The notes below the pieces were generated by a model. It was not told the origin of the DNA and searched no databases. It was given only the letters and a program-made list of their open reading frames with translations. This document shows positions 38,101-50,100 of a stretch of DNA of 64,000 bases, piece by piece. Numbering within the stretch: position 1 is the stretch's first letter; each line of letters starts with the position of its first letter. A program made the position numbers and the translations under genes. The stretch comes from Ifrita kowaldi (lineage: Eukaryota; Chordata; Aves; Passeriformes; Cinclosomatidae): the NCBI GenBank assembly GCA_013398055.1, contig VZRS01014210.1, forward strand, positions 661,933 through 725,932, in the 5' to 3' direction.

Positions 38101-41100
38101 ACCCAAAAGCTGAAGGGGTTGCACCTTGTTGGCATGTGAGGATCAATACAATCATTTTCCATTTGAAATGCCAGTGAGAAGAATCTGGGACTGAGATTGC
38201 AGAGAATGGCAGCTGCCTGTGCAGGATTGCTGTGGCAGTGGGGCCGCTCTCATCCTGGCCCCTGTATGTGTGGGTTTGGCAGGGCAACAGCTCCCTTTGA
38301 TAGGAGGGCTGCAGGGCAGGATCGGCATGGTGTGTGCTGCTGACTAAGGAAATCTGCTGAGTGGATGTGGAAATAGCAGAGGTGGGAGGGGAGCAGGCTG
38401 TGCAGCCCCTGTGGGAGCCCAAGAGTCAGGAACCACACGTCGGCACATACCATAAGCATTGATGCAGTCCCAGTGCTCGCCCTGGTACTCTGTAAGCCCC
38501 AGACCTTATGCTGAGCTGAGTGGTGACCCAGCACTTTGAGAGGTGAAGGCCCCAACCCTGTTCCCCATGGCACAATAGTGCTGCCAGACTGGGCATAGCA
38601 CAGCTGAGCAGGGAGACACAAGGGAGGAAGGCATGGCAGGTGAACCCCCAAGGCCCATTTGCTGTTTGATTGTGCTTCGGAATAGTTGCATTTTAAGTGT
38701 TTTTGCAGAGCAGCCTGTCAGCCTAACATCTCTGTGGGGTGCAGGGCTGTTTATAGATGGCTCACATTCCAGGAGCAGTGGCACCACAGGCAGAGAGCAA
38801 ATATTTAACAGCACTTTTAACCACTGAGGCCAGCTGGCCTAGAGCCATCAGTCTGGCGCTTGCCTTGGCTGTGCAAGCAATAGCAGGGTAACCTAGACAC
38901 AGGTGACACAAAACGACCTGTCAGCACCTCCCCGCATGCCTGGGAAGGGGGCAGGAAGGGTGGCAGAGGTTTCTCACAGCCGTCTGACCTCCATTCCCAC
39001 AGGTCAGAGAACAAATAATACGCTCACGCCAGTTTGCCAGCCTGCGTGGCCTGCAGCCCGTGTGACAAAGCCAGCACAGAGCAAGCTATGGGCTGGCTGC
39101 AGTGAGAGCGGTTTCATGAGCTGTGGGTTTAGCCCTCGCCCCTGGCACCTGGGAGCCGTCCCACCTGTACCTCCTGGTACCCCTGGAGGAAATGCAGGTG
39201 CTGGGAGCTGAGCCGTCTGCAGGCACTGCTGCCATCTGCTCTGGCGTGGGGCAGAGCACAGCCCCACCACACTCTACAGGCAGGCAGCAAGCTGGGGAGC
39301 AGGGCACGAGGGTCTGGCAGCTGTTCCTGGCCTGGCTGCACAGGGAAAGTATTTCATTTTTAGTGTACAGTGAAAGCTACAGGGAATTTACAGTGTGGGA
39401 TTAATGGAATTAAATAAGTAGAAGGGAGGCTGAGCCCCTTGACTGTGGATGTGCAGATGGTGGCGGGCGCTGTCGCTGTGTTGGAGCTCCTCCTGTGGGC
39501 ACCTTCCCACGCTGCAGCCCTGTGCTCCCGGGGCAGGCTGCTGCCCATGGACGGTGCAGGAGTGCCTGCCCTGGGGCAAACTGATCGGCACACAGCAGCA
39601 CAGCTCACACTCTCGCTGTGGGATCTAGCAAGCCGAGCATTGCTGTCCCCTTTGGTGCTGTTAGCAAATACGGGACAGGCTGGCTCCAACCAGCACTGGT
39701 TCCTGCTCTCTTGTAGTGCTGCTAGATCCTGCATCACCTTCCCAGGGGAAGATTTTTTCCTTATTCCTTTCCAAACTGCAACTTGTGGCTATTGTCCCTC
39801 ATGTCCTGTCCATCCAGCATGCATATGGCCCCCAGGAGCAGAGCAGAGCAGGTGATGAGAGCCTGGCAGTGTGGAACTGCCTGGCATGTTAGTTCTTGGT
39901 AATCTTAGGTCGTGTATGAGATTGGACTGTGCTCCTGTTTCCTGGTGTGGTAGGGAGGCTGCAGACCTTTCTTCACAGTTTTCTGTGGAGAGAAACACTA
40001 GTGGTCTTCCCAAACCCTGTGTTCACTTGCATTTCCCATAAAGCCACTGAGGACATTGCATCTCCTGTGCCTGCAGCCCTGGCAAGGCAGCTTAGGCAGC
40101 AGGAGAGGTGCTTGGGTCCCTGGGGGCCGGTGAGCCCAGGAGGTGCTGGGCCCAGGTCGCAGCCCGGGAGCCGCTTGCCGTGGCTTTAATGGGCTCGTTG
40201 GGAAGCTGCCTGGCAGGCACACGGCACTCACGTTCCGGTAATAAGAATAATAAGGCTGAAGCGCTGCCAGCAATTGATTCAGAAGCACATTATGTCCTCA
40301 TTTGAGGTGCAGCGCAGATTGACAGTGGTCAATGCTCGCGCTAATGTGGTTGATTTCACAGGAGAACAGGAAGCAGTCACTGCCTGAGCATCTTCCTGTC
40401 CCCGTGCCCTTGTGCAGCCCCTGAGCTGCTGTGCTGCCCCAGGGCACTGCCTGCCCAGGCTCTCCACACCTGCCAGAAGCAGAGGCAGCACCAGAGACTC
40501 AGCATGCAGAGGTATTTTGGAACTGCACTATGGAAGGGGAGCAGCAAGCCCGAGGCAGACTGTATCTGAGAGTCAAACTGACACTCAGGGATGTTTTCAA
40601 GGCGTTTGTGGAGTTCTCTACAGTCTGTCGAGGAAAGAGCCTTTTTCCAATCCCTTTTCAATGATCTGACTCTGTCTTTATGGCAGTAGCAGCAGGGATC
40701 CCTGAACTGCTTTGGTGAAATTGTTGCTTGCATTTCCGTGCTGGGAAGGAGGAGTTTTACTAATTGGGCTTTTTCTTAATTTGCACTTGCTGTCTTACAG
40801 CATCTCCCTGTCACTTTAAAGCAAAGCAAAAGTAAATGTCATGGTGCTTTTAAGTTTTCTCGTGGCTCATTTCCTTCCAATTTCCCAGCCCTTCTGCTTT
40901 CTAGGAAGAATGAGTTGGAAGTGTTACTCTGATCAAGTTTTGGGATGAAGCAGTGATTCCCATGAGCCCCAGAAAGGAACAGGAGCAGACTCCTAGTGCC
41001 AGGGCAGTTGAGGAGCAAAGTGGGGAGAGAAGGCAGTGCTACTGCACTCAGGGGCTGCAGAGCATTGGATGGAGATGGGACAAGGCTTGCCAACCACGGC

Positions 41101-44100
41101 TCCATGTAAGGGCTCCAACTCTCTCCAAGCAGCCCATCATCCTCCCATTTATTTACTCATTTGTTTGCCTTAAAGGTGGGAACAGGTGTACATTAATTCA
41201 TCACCAGAGTTTAAATTAAATCATTTTACTTCTAAATGAGTCACTAATTTGCAGGAGTATTTAATTAGAGTCTCTTTGCACTCAGGTGCTGTATTAGTTC
41301 TGACTTTCTCACCTGTTTGCCCTCTTAAGAGGTTGATGATGATTAGACCATTTCTGCACATCTTCACTGCACATCAAAGCTATTAACCCTAATGGCAACA
41401 CCTTGGTGCTCCTCCTCTGTTCTGGGGGCTCTTGGCAGCCTTGTCCTCCCCCAGGAAATAACCCTTTCCTCTGCTGTGGCAGGACACAGACTTGCTGTGC
41501 AAAGCATTCCGCACCCCACAGCTCAGGCAGCCCTGCAGCCTTTTGGAAGTGATTTGCAGCGTAGATTGAGCGTGAACAACTGCACTGAGCTCTGCCTGCC
41601 TCTGCTGTGGAGGGAGGACTTGCTCTGGCACCCACCTGAGTCCACTGAGGGTGTTCACAGAGTGCAAGTACGGCTGGTGCTTTCTTGGGTTGCTTCCTCA
41701 AAACAAGAAGATGCTCACTGATACCTTCAGAGCCACTCTCGGCTCCACCACCTAGTCAAGTGGAGCTAGTCAAGTTTCTGCATGGGCTGTCTGTGCAGAC
41801 TAAGGCCACCTTTTTCAAAAATAGGTGTTATTTATGTCTCTTATAGGCAGTGGTGGGTCCATATTTTCCTCCTTAGTTTGTCTATTTGTGCTTCTCCTTC
41901 AGTGTGCTCTGTGTTGACCAGACTGGTGTCAAAACCCCTCTTACTTACCTCTACTCCAAACCATAAAGTCCTTTCCTATTATATTCCTCTTATTTTTTCA
42001 TGCCTTGGATCATTTCTGCATTCCCCTTGTGGAGTTCATGCCCACCATTGATGGGCAGCAGTCTTCCCTGCCACACGGCTGAGAGTGGGAAGCATCCCAA
42101 GAGCTGTTCCCCTGAGCAGCCTATCCTGAAAGCAAAATACAGGTTGCTGAATGAAATGAAGTGCTGCAGAGAGCCGTGAGCTGTGCTGGGATGTCTCTGT
42201 GCCTGGGCAGAGGAGTGTGCAGGGCCTGTGGCAGCCAGGCCAGTGGGTTTGCAGCCACAAGTGGTGCTTGCAGCCTTCACTCCCACCATCCCGGCTGCAG
42301 CGCCTCTTGAGCACAGCGGCTGCCTGCTTATTACACTGATAATAGAAAATTACAGGTTTTCTGTAGGAAATGTCTATTTACATCCTACATTTCCCAAACT
42401 ACCTATTAGCATCACTGTGATGTCACATCCTCCTGTGCGTTTTCGTCAGCACTGGCCCCTTTACCTGCAGGCAGCCTGGGCCACACCTGGGGAGAGACAG
42501 CTGCCACCTGGCACAGCGCTGGCCCGTGCTCTCCGTGTGCTGCAAAGCCCTCAGGGCTAGTGCAGCAATGCAGGCGGTGCCTGTGCTCCATGCTCAAGCC
42601 AGTGCCCGCACCCACTGCTGGCTGCTTGGGAATTGCCTGCTCCACAGCACAGGAGCAGAGGGGACATCGATGGGTGTCACCTTGTGCACAGCTGGTGGTT
42701 GATGGGACTGAGCAGAGGGACCATGAGGGCTGTTCATGTCAGCCCAGTCAGGGAGCTGTGCTTCCCACCTCAGCTTTTTGCTCGCAGCTGATCCAGAGCT
42801 GACAGACAGGCATTTCACTGCCTGAGAAACCTTCTGACACAGCTCTGCCAAGCAACGAAAGCAGATGCCTGCAGGGAGCACAGCATGCCATGCTTCCCTT
42901 GGCCTGTTTGTCCAGTGCTTTTGTCTGTGGGCCAGCAAAGTTTTGGAGACCCTGAGCTGGAGCAAGATTTTAAGAAGGTTTTGATGGTGTTAATTTCGGG
43001 GAGAAGGGGTTCATGGGATGACTGATTGCTGCTGTAGCTGCTTGCCCAGGGCTGCATGTGCAGAGCAAGTCCCTGCAATGAGGCAGGTGTCTTAACTGTG
43101 TGCCTCACGTGTGTCTCGGACAACAAGACCATCCCATCTCAGAGGGATGCTCTGGGGATGGTCCTTGTTCGCCTTACTTTGTGCATGGACTGAGAAGATA
43201 GAGAAGGCATTGGAAGAGGCTGCCTGGTCATGGAGCAGCCATGGACTGGGTGCACCAGCACATGGCTTGTGGAAGTAGCACTGGGTGTGCAAGGCCAGGT
43301 GGGTGTGGGATGTGTGCTTTTCAGGCAGTTGCATAGTGTGCACGCCAAGATTTATAACCACATCTGTTCTCCAGGTTTATAGTTTCTTGTCACTCTATTA
43401 ACTCAAACGAGAGATGTTTACATTGCATAAGTAGCTGGAGCAGTGGATAGTAACCTATTAATTTTCATGACTATTCCCTGGCAAAAGCTCATAGGCTGTC
43501 TTGCAGGACACTAATACTGAAAGCTCCTGGGGCACAAGACACCCAGGGCTTTGCTATATTTCAAGAGACTGTGGTTCAACAGCTAATAAAACCACTAGGT
43601 CAAGATCTGCGCAGTCAGGTCTCTCTGGAATCCTGGCAGAGGACCAAATTTCTGCTGATGGGTAGCTCCAGAGGAAAGGATGAGCACGCAGCAGAGGAGA
43701 TGAAGGCTTACCTGCAGCACGCTGCCCCAGTGAGGGGCTGCTTTGCCTGCAGATCGTGGGATGCGTGTGCCACTAGAAACTGGTTTTCAGTGTGGTCTGG
43801 CTTGACACTGCTGCTGTGGACACCCATGGAAGCTGTGTCTGGCCTGGGGAGAGGTGTGCAGGGCAATGCAGATTTCCTCACTGAAACCCCCGTGTGCTGC
43901 AGCATCTTGCTGTGCTGTAACTGCTAACAGCTCCTTCCTTCTCTTTCTCTCCACAGTCCATTGATCCCGGGCAGCAGTTCACCTGGGAGAACTCCAACCT
44001 GGAAGTGAATAAACCGAAAAACCGCTATGCAAACGTGATAGCCTATGACCACTCACGTGTCATCCTGACTTCCATCGATGGTAAGAGTAACTGGAGTGGG

Positions 44101-47100
44101 CACCCCATCAAGGAGCTGAACCTGACCGTAGCAAGGGGACCATCTTTTTCTGTGTTCTAAGCTGAGCAGGGACAAACACCAAGCATCAGCATGATCAAAT
44201 GTGTGTTCTGGCTGGCCAGAAGAGAAAGGGCACTGTAGAGCTTTCCCAGTGTCCTCAGAGCAGTGTGTTCTGTATGGTTGCCTCTTGGTACTGCTGGCAG
44301 CAAAGATGTCTGTCCCAGCAGCCTCCTTTCCCACTGTCCTCTCTGTGTGACTTCAGCTGCCTTCCTCAGTACATGGTGAAACATGGCACTGTTAGTGCCA
44401 CTGCCACCCTCTGTCCCAACACTGTTGTAGGGCCAGTATCTTTCCCTGGGACTTGTCAGTATATGGTCCCAACTAAGTGTCCAGGGTGACACAGGATGAG
44501 GGGTGCTTTTTCCCGTGGGATATCAGACTCCACACATCCCTGTGCTCCATGGGAGCCTCAGGCCCTGGTATCCCTAGCACTGACCCCGATGGCTCCAAGA
44601 ACACATCCCTGGAGTTTGGGCTAATACATGTTTCTAGTCCTCTTGCACACAGAGGAGCTGGAGCCCAGGCTCACCCATTCTCCTTGTTTTATAAACCAAC
44701 ACCCAGCTCTGCACACCCAGATCTGAGCCCACTGATGGAGGATGAGGAAGATACAGCTAATTCAATATACCCCTGCTTGGGGAAGGAACTGGGGCCTGCC
44801 TTTGCACACAGGTGGCCCTGCAGTCACTAGCATCCTTTTTTGGGAGATGGAAAAGCCTTTTCTAATGGTAATGCACTACTCCTCCTTTTCAAGAGGAGGA
44901 GAGGGAGCCAAACAGCCCCTAACAGCAAGCCCTGTTAAGCAGCAGCAGCAGCTATGTGAAGGCCTGGCATGTCTGCTCGTGGGCAAACCCTCACAGACAG
45001 CTGTGGGATGAGCACGTGGGGGAATCCCTGTTTTCCAGCCTGACTCAGTTGCTGTAAGTAGTGTCTGTGCCTTCCCGGGAACTGTTCCCGAAGCACCCTG
45101 CCAGGTCTGTGCTGCCCATGCCAAGGGAGCCGAGCACTGCACTCCAGCTGCTGCCACTCCCCCAGAGCTGCCAGCACCCCCAGAGCTGCCAGCGCTTTGT
45201 GTCTGCTGGAGACTGCTGAGACCTGTAGAATTTTCCCCAGGACAAAAGGACGAAGGGTGACCCCCAGCTTTATTTCCTTCCTCTGATAAAATGCAGATGC
45301 TCTCTCCTGGGGAGACAATGAGATTCCTGCTGCTTTCTCTCCCTGCAGCCCAGCCAGCCCGTGCTGGGCAGGGTTTGGAAACAGCCTTATGCCTCTGCTT
45401 TGCCGAATTTATTTTAGTAACTACGTGTTTGCATTTTAAAGGCCTTTACGAAAAATTCCTTGCCTTAAAGTAGTGGAGGCAGAGTGGGGGCTGGAGCAGC
45501 CTCTGCTAGCAGGCAGTAGAGTGGGGGGCTCAATGATGGTGGGAGGGAGATTCTGGCTCCTCGTGGATCATTGTCCCTGCAGGAAGGATGGGAGGACATC
45601 CCTGCCTGACATCCCTTGCTAACAGAGACAAGCTAATAAAGGAGCCTCATTTTTAAAAGGTGCTGTAGGACCATAACAAATTGCTGGTGAATTTAAGACA
45701 ATTATTTCAGTCAGTTGCTTGGGGCCGAATGAGCTCCTTAATGTTCCTGCCTGTGAATTTCCCTTTGTGTGCGTGTGGCAGCTGTCTCTCTGCTTTGGTG
45801 TTGCCTGCTTGTTGCATTAATATGGGAGTTACAAAGGGTTCCTCTTTTTTCAGGCACCATCCCTGTCCTTTGCAGGCTCCCTGGGAAAGATCCTGGCATC
45901 ACCCCATAAAGGAGACTTGTCAAGAGCCTTGTGAACATGCCAGCCTCTTCCCCTGCCAGCAGGGCCCAGCAGAGCAATAGGTACAGGGTTGTGGGCTGCC
46001 CCCAGTAACTCTTGCCCTCTTTCTCCTCCACAGGGGTCCCAGGCAGTGATTACATCAATGCCAATTACATTGATGGGTACCGGAAGCAGAACGCCTACAT
46101 CGCCACGCAGGGACCGCTGCCAGAAACCCTCAGCGACTTCTGGAGGATGGTGTGGGAACAGAGAACAGCAACCATAGTCATGATGACCAGGCTGGAGGAG
46201 AAGTCCAGGGTACAGTGTGTGCTTTCTCTCTTTTTTGGAGCTGTTGGGGGGCAGAAAAGAGGAATGGGATCACTTCACAGCATAAGGGCATGCAGGGAGA
46301 GGCAGTGCCAGTGGTATGGCTCACAGCTACAGGCAGCCCAGCAGCAAGTGCCTTGTAAGCATATCCCTGTGGGGCAAAAGGGTGGCACAACCTCCTGTTG
46401 CTGGCCTGCTTGTTTACCCCTATTATGTCTGCATGCACACCCATCCTTTCCTGCCCACATCAGTCGCACCAAAGGGGGAAAGAAAGGCTCTGAGATGGGG
46501 AGTGTGGACCATCCCAGAAGCTGAGAAGCTGCAATAGTTGGGTGGTACTGGCAGCATCCAGCAGCCTGACAGGGCCTTAGCGTTTCTGGCAATGCAGAGG
46601 AATGGCTGACAGGGTCTCGTTGCAATAATAAGACTAATTTGTGCTTTGTCCAATGACAACATGTATAAATGATCGGCTTATACTGCCAGGATTAGATGTT
46701 CTGATGTAATAAATGCAAAGCTGCCTGTAGACCATGGGGAAGGCGTGAGCTGGAGGAGCAGGAGCCCTCCCTGCATATGATAACAGTTTTCGTGACAGAG
46801 GTTCTAACTCAGCCCCTGAAACAGGAGTTTGTAAGCTGTGACCAGGTGCTCCTGTGCCCAGATGCACCCTTTGGGCAAAGCCTGCCCAAGGAGGAGGTAG
46901 CTTCTGCCTCTCATGATTCAGTTTGTTCCTAAAAGTAAAATTTCGGCAGTGAGCATTTGTACTTGCGGAATATTTTAGTGTTGCCATGCCAACAGCAGAA
47001 GGGGCTTGTGCACTCAAGCTGTGAAGCACTGATTATTTTTAGCCCAATAAGCTCATTCTTGAGAAGCAGAAACTGTCAAGTTTGGGTTTAGTTAAAACTT

Positions 47101-50100
47101 TTGCCCGCATGCTCTCCCTCCTTTTCAAAGCTTTAGCACTGAAATGCTCACAGGGGCACCTCAGCCCACCCTGGCTGGGAGGAAGCAGCTGAAATCACCG
47201 ATGACCGTGGCAAAACAGATCTTCTTTTCCTAATGTACAAAAAACAGGCATTGTTGCTGGGTTTCCTCGGCTCTTCAAATGCCCTACAGCCTGCAGGGAA
47301 AAACAGCATTCCTTGGAGATGAGCTGTCTCTAGAGATCCAGCCCCAGATTTGCAGTGTGCTTCCTGCTGCAGAGCCCTGCCTCTTCTGTCCAATGGCCAC
47401 TGTCACCCACACAGCCCAAACAGGGCGGGAAATTATTCTGACCTGCCCTGTGACTCAGAGCTTGGCACACAGGCTAAGCAAGATCAGAAGCTTCTGATCA
47501 GCTGATTTCTGCGGCTGGGGGTTATATGGGGACTTTTTTGTGCCTTCACGTTTCAGTGATGGAGCATATATTTGAAGAACAAGGAAAAGCCCTTCTGGGT
47601 TGCCAAATAAATCCATGCCTGGAATTCTGACTCGCTTAACTTCTGGGATGCTTAGTTATGGCAAGGCACTCCAAGGTGCATGTTTCTTGAAGATAACGGG
47701 TTTCCTTTGACCCCACAGGCACTTGTCTTTGCCTGAGGTGCCTGTGGTGCTGAGCTGTGCATTATCTCCCCCCAGCACACTCCGTCATCTCATCCTGCAG
47801 TATTGGTTTCTGTCTCAAACACAGTGCGTGTGGTCAGGCTTTTGGTGACACTGTGAATCCTTGTTATGGGCAGGAGATGACCAGAGCCTTCACAGAATCT
47901 CAGGCAGCCTGCCTGATTGGGCATGGTGCCCAGGGGCTCTAGGCTGACCTGACCAGACCCAGACCCAGACCTCTGCATTCACTCCCTGGCACTGCCTGCC
48001 CATGTCCTGCTGCCTCTTTGGCACATCCCCAGCACTAATGAGAAGTGGGCAGTTTTCTCAGGCACTGTGGGAGAGGCAGGTTGCCAGGAGAGATAGTGGA
48101 GAAACCTGGTCGCTCCTGAGTTGAAGTAGTGATCCACGGCAAGGACTTACCTGGATGTGTTTGCTGGACCCTGTAGGTGTCTCAGGGCATTCCCTCACGG
48201 CAGGGCCCTGGTGGGGAGCTGCGATGTGGACTTCCAGGAGATTATTTTCTCTGGGTTTTTTTGTTGTTTTTTTCAGCATCTTCCAAGGCAATATGGCTTT
48301 TAGCCACCTTCCTGCTCTGCTTTTCCTCATGCCTTTTTGGTGATGGCTAGAGCTGTCTTCGGAGCACATCTTTTTGGAACCAGTGAAGATCCTAATGCCA
48401 GTCATTGCCCATTGCTCCAGACTTTCAGCATGAGTCACTGTTTTGCAGTTCATTCCACTCCAGAGCCTTCAAACTTCATCTGATGTAACCCCTTGGGTCC
48501 CTGCAGCATTGCTGCCTGGCTGCTGTGGGACAACACTGCTCCAGGCAGTCACATGGCATCAAAGCGTTACCCAAGGGTGACCTTGCTTGAAAGTCCCCTT
48601 GCCCAGGAGCTTTGGCTCAGGCACAGAACTGTGTCTCCAGCTGCAGAGCCTGGGGTGGGTAGCCGGGCCTCATGGCGAGCTGCCCAGTGCAGAGCAGGCT
48701 CTGCTGCCTTTCCAGGCGAGCTCCCCAGGTCACCCTCGGCAGTGCTGTGATAAGCCGACCAGGACCAGCAGCAGCTTGGCAGCCCTGTGGGGGTGACACT
48801 GCTTTAAAGAGTTCCTGAGCTGCAGAGGGAAAAAAAAATCTTTAAAGAGCATCAGCTTTTATGGTCTGCAATTTCAGCTGGCTTGATGGTCCAAATCATC
48901 CTCCCTTTTTCATGTTTTCACAAAGTGAGAAGCACATAAAGGATAGAAATGGCTGGATTGTGCAATTTAGCTGCCTTCAAAGCTTTACAATCAGTTTCAG
49001 AATCATTTGGTGGCAGTTCAGAAACACACATTGTAGATTAGCTTTCCTGAAGCTGCGAGCGTGGCGCGTCCCTGCCGGGCAGTGTTACCGGGAGAGAGGT
49101 ATTAAAGCAGGATTTCTCCTACCCTGGGCTATCCCCGAGAGCCTGGCAGAGTGAGATCTCCCAGAGCAGAACGGTGGCTTGTTCTGTTCCGGCCCAGAGC
49201 AGCAAGCCGCCATCCCTGGGGTGTGATCTCCCCTGGCATTTCACGTCCCTAGGAAGGGGTGTTAAGAGGCTGGTGCTCAAGGGCCCTGGGGAAAAGAACA
49301 TCATGCTCCAGCCCTCTCGCTGACAGCAATGCCATCTGGAGCTTGTGAGCAGGGCCGGGAGCAGAGCACAGCTCTCCAGCTGAAGAGAGGTGCCCGGCTG
49401 CTCTTGGGCTCAGGGCATCAAAGGGGAGGGACAGGAGCCACTCAGCAAAGCTGCGATAAATGGCTGTTCAGGACATTACTGTGCTCCTTAAGTTAATGAG
49501 AAACAAGTACTGCCAGAAGAAAACATCTCTTATCTGCTTTAGTGCCACAGTGCATCGGCTTCAGCATAAAATTTACAGAGCTTGAAAATGGGGCATAAAC
49601 ATTATGGGTAAATTTGGCAGAAAATGTGACTGACTCTTATCTGGTCATGAATAAATAATTTTCAATTACCAGCCCAGGCATTGCTATTATCCCACACAGG
49701 GAACTCCTCTGAAGTTTGTTTTGTGCTCGAGTACACAGTCCTGCAGCATGTGGGTGGCAGGAGGGGACAGCTTTCCCTGAGGTGTGGGCTCAGGCACAGG
49801 GACAGGCTGTGCTGTTCCCCTGAAACATCCGCTGCAAACCACACCAAGGGTGACACAGCAAGCAGCTGCCCCCAGCATTTGCAGGATGCCGTGCTGCTCT
49901 CCCCTCCCTTAGAGAGGGTCACATCATCCCCCAGCCAGACAAGGCAAACTCAGGCCTCGTGGAGACAGCCTGCAGCTGCCACCCACTCATGAAGGTGGGA
50001 TCAGTTTAGCTGTGAAATAATGTTTGTGGCCTCTAGGTTGCTGGTGCTTCAGCCAGTCGGCATCAAATGCTCTGTGCCAAGCAAGGAAGAGGAATCCTGA

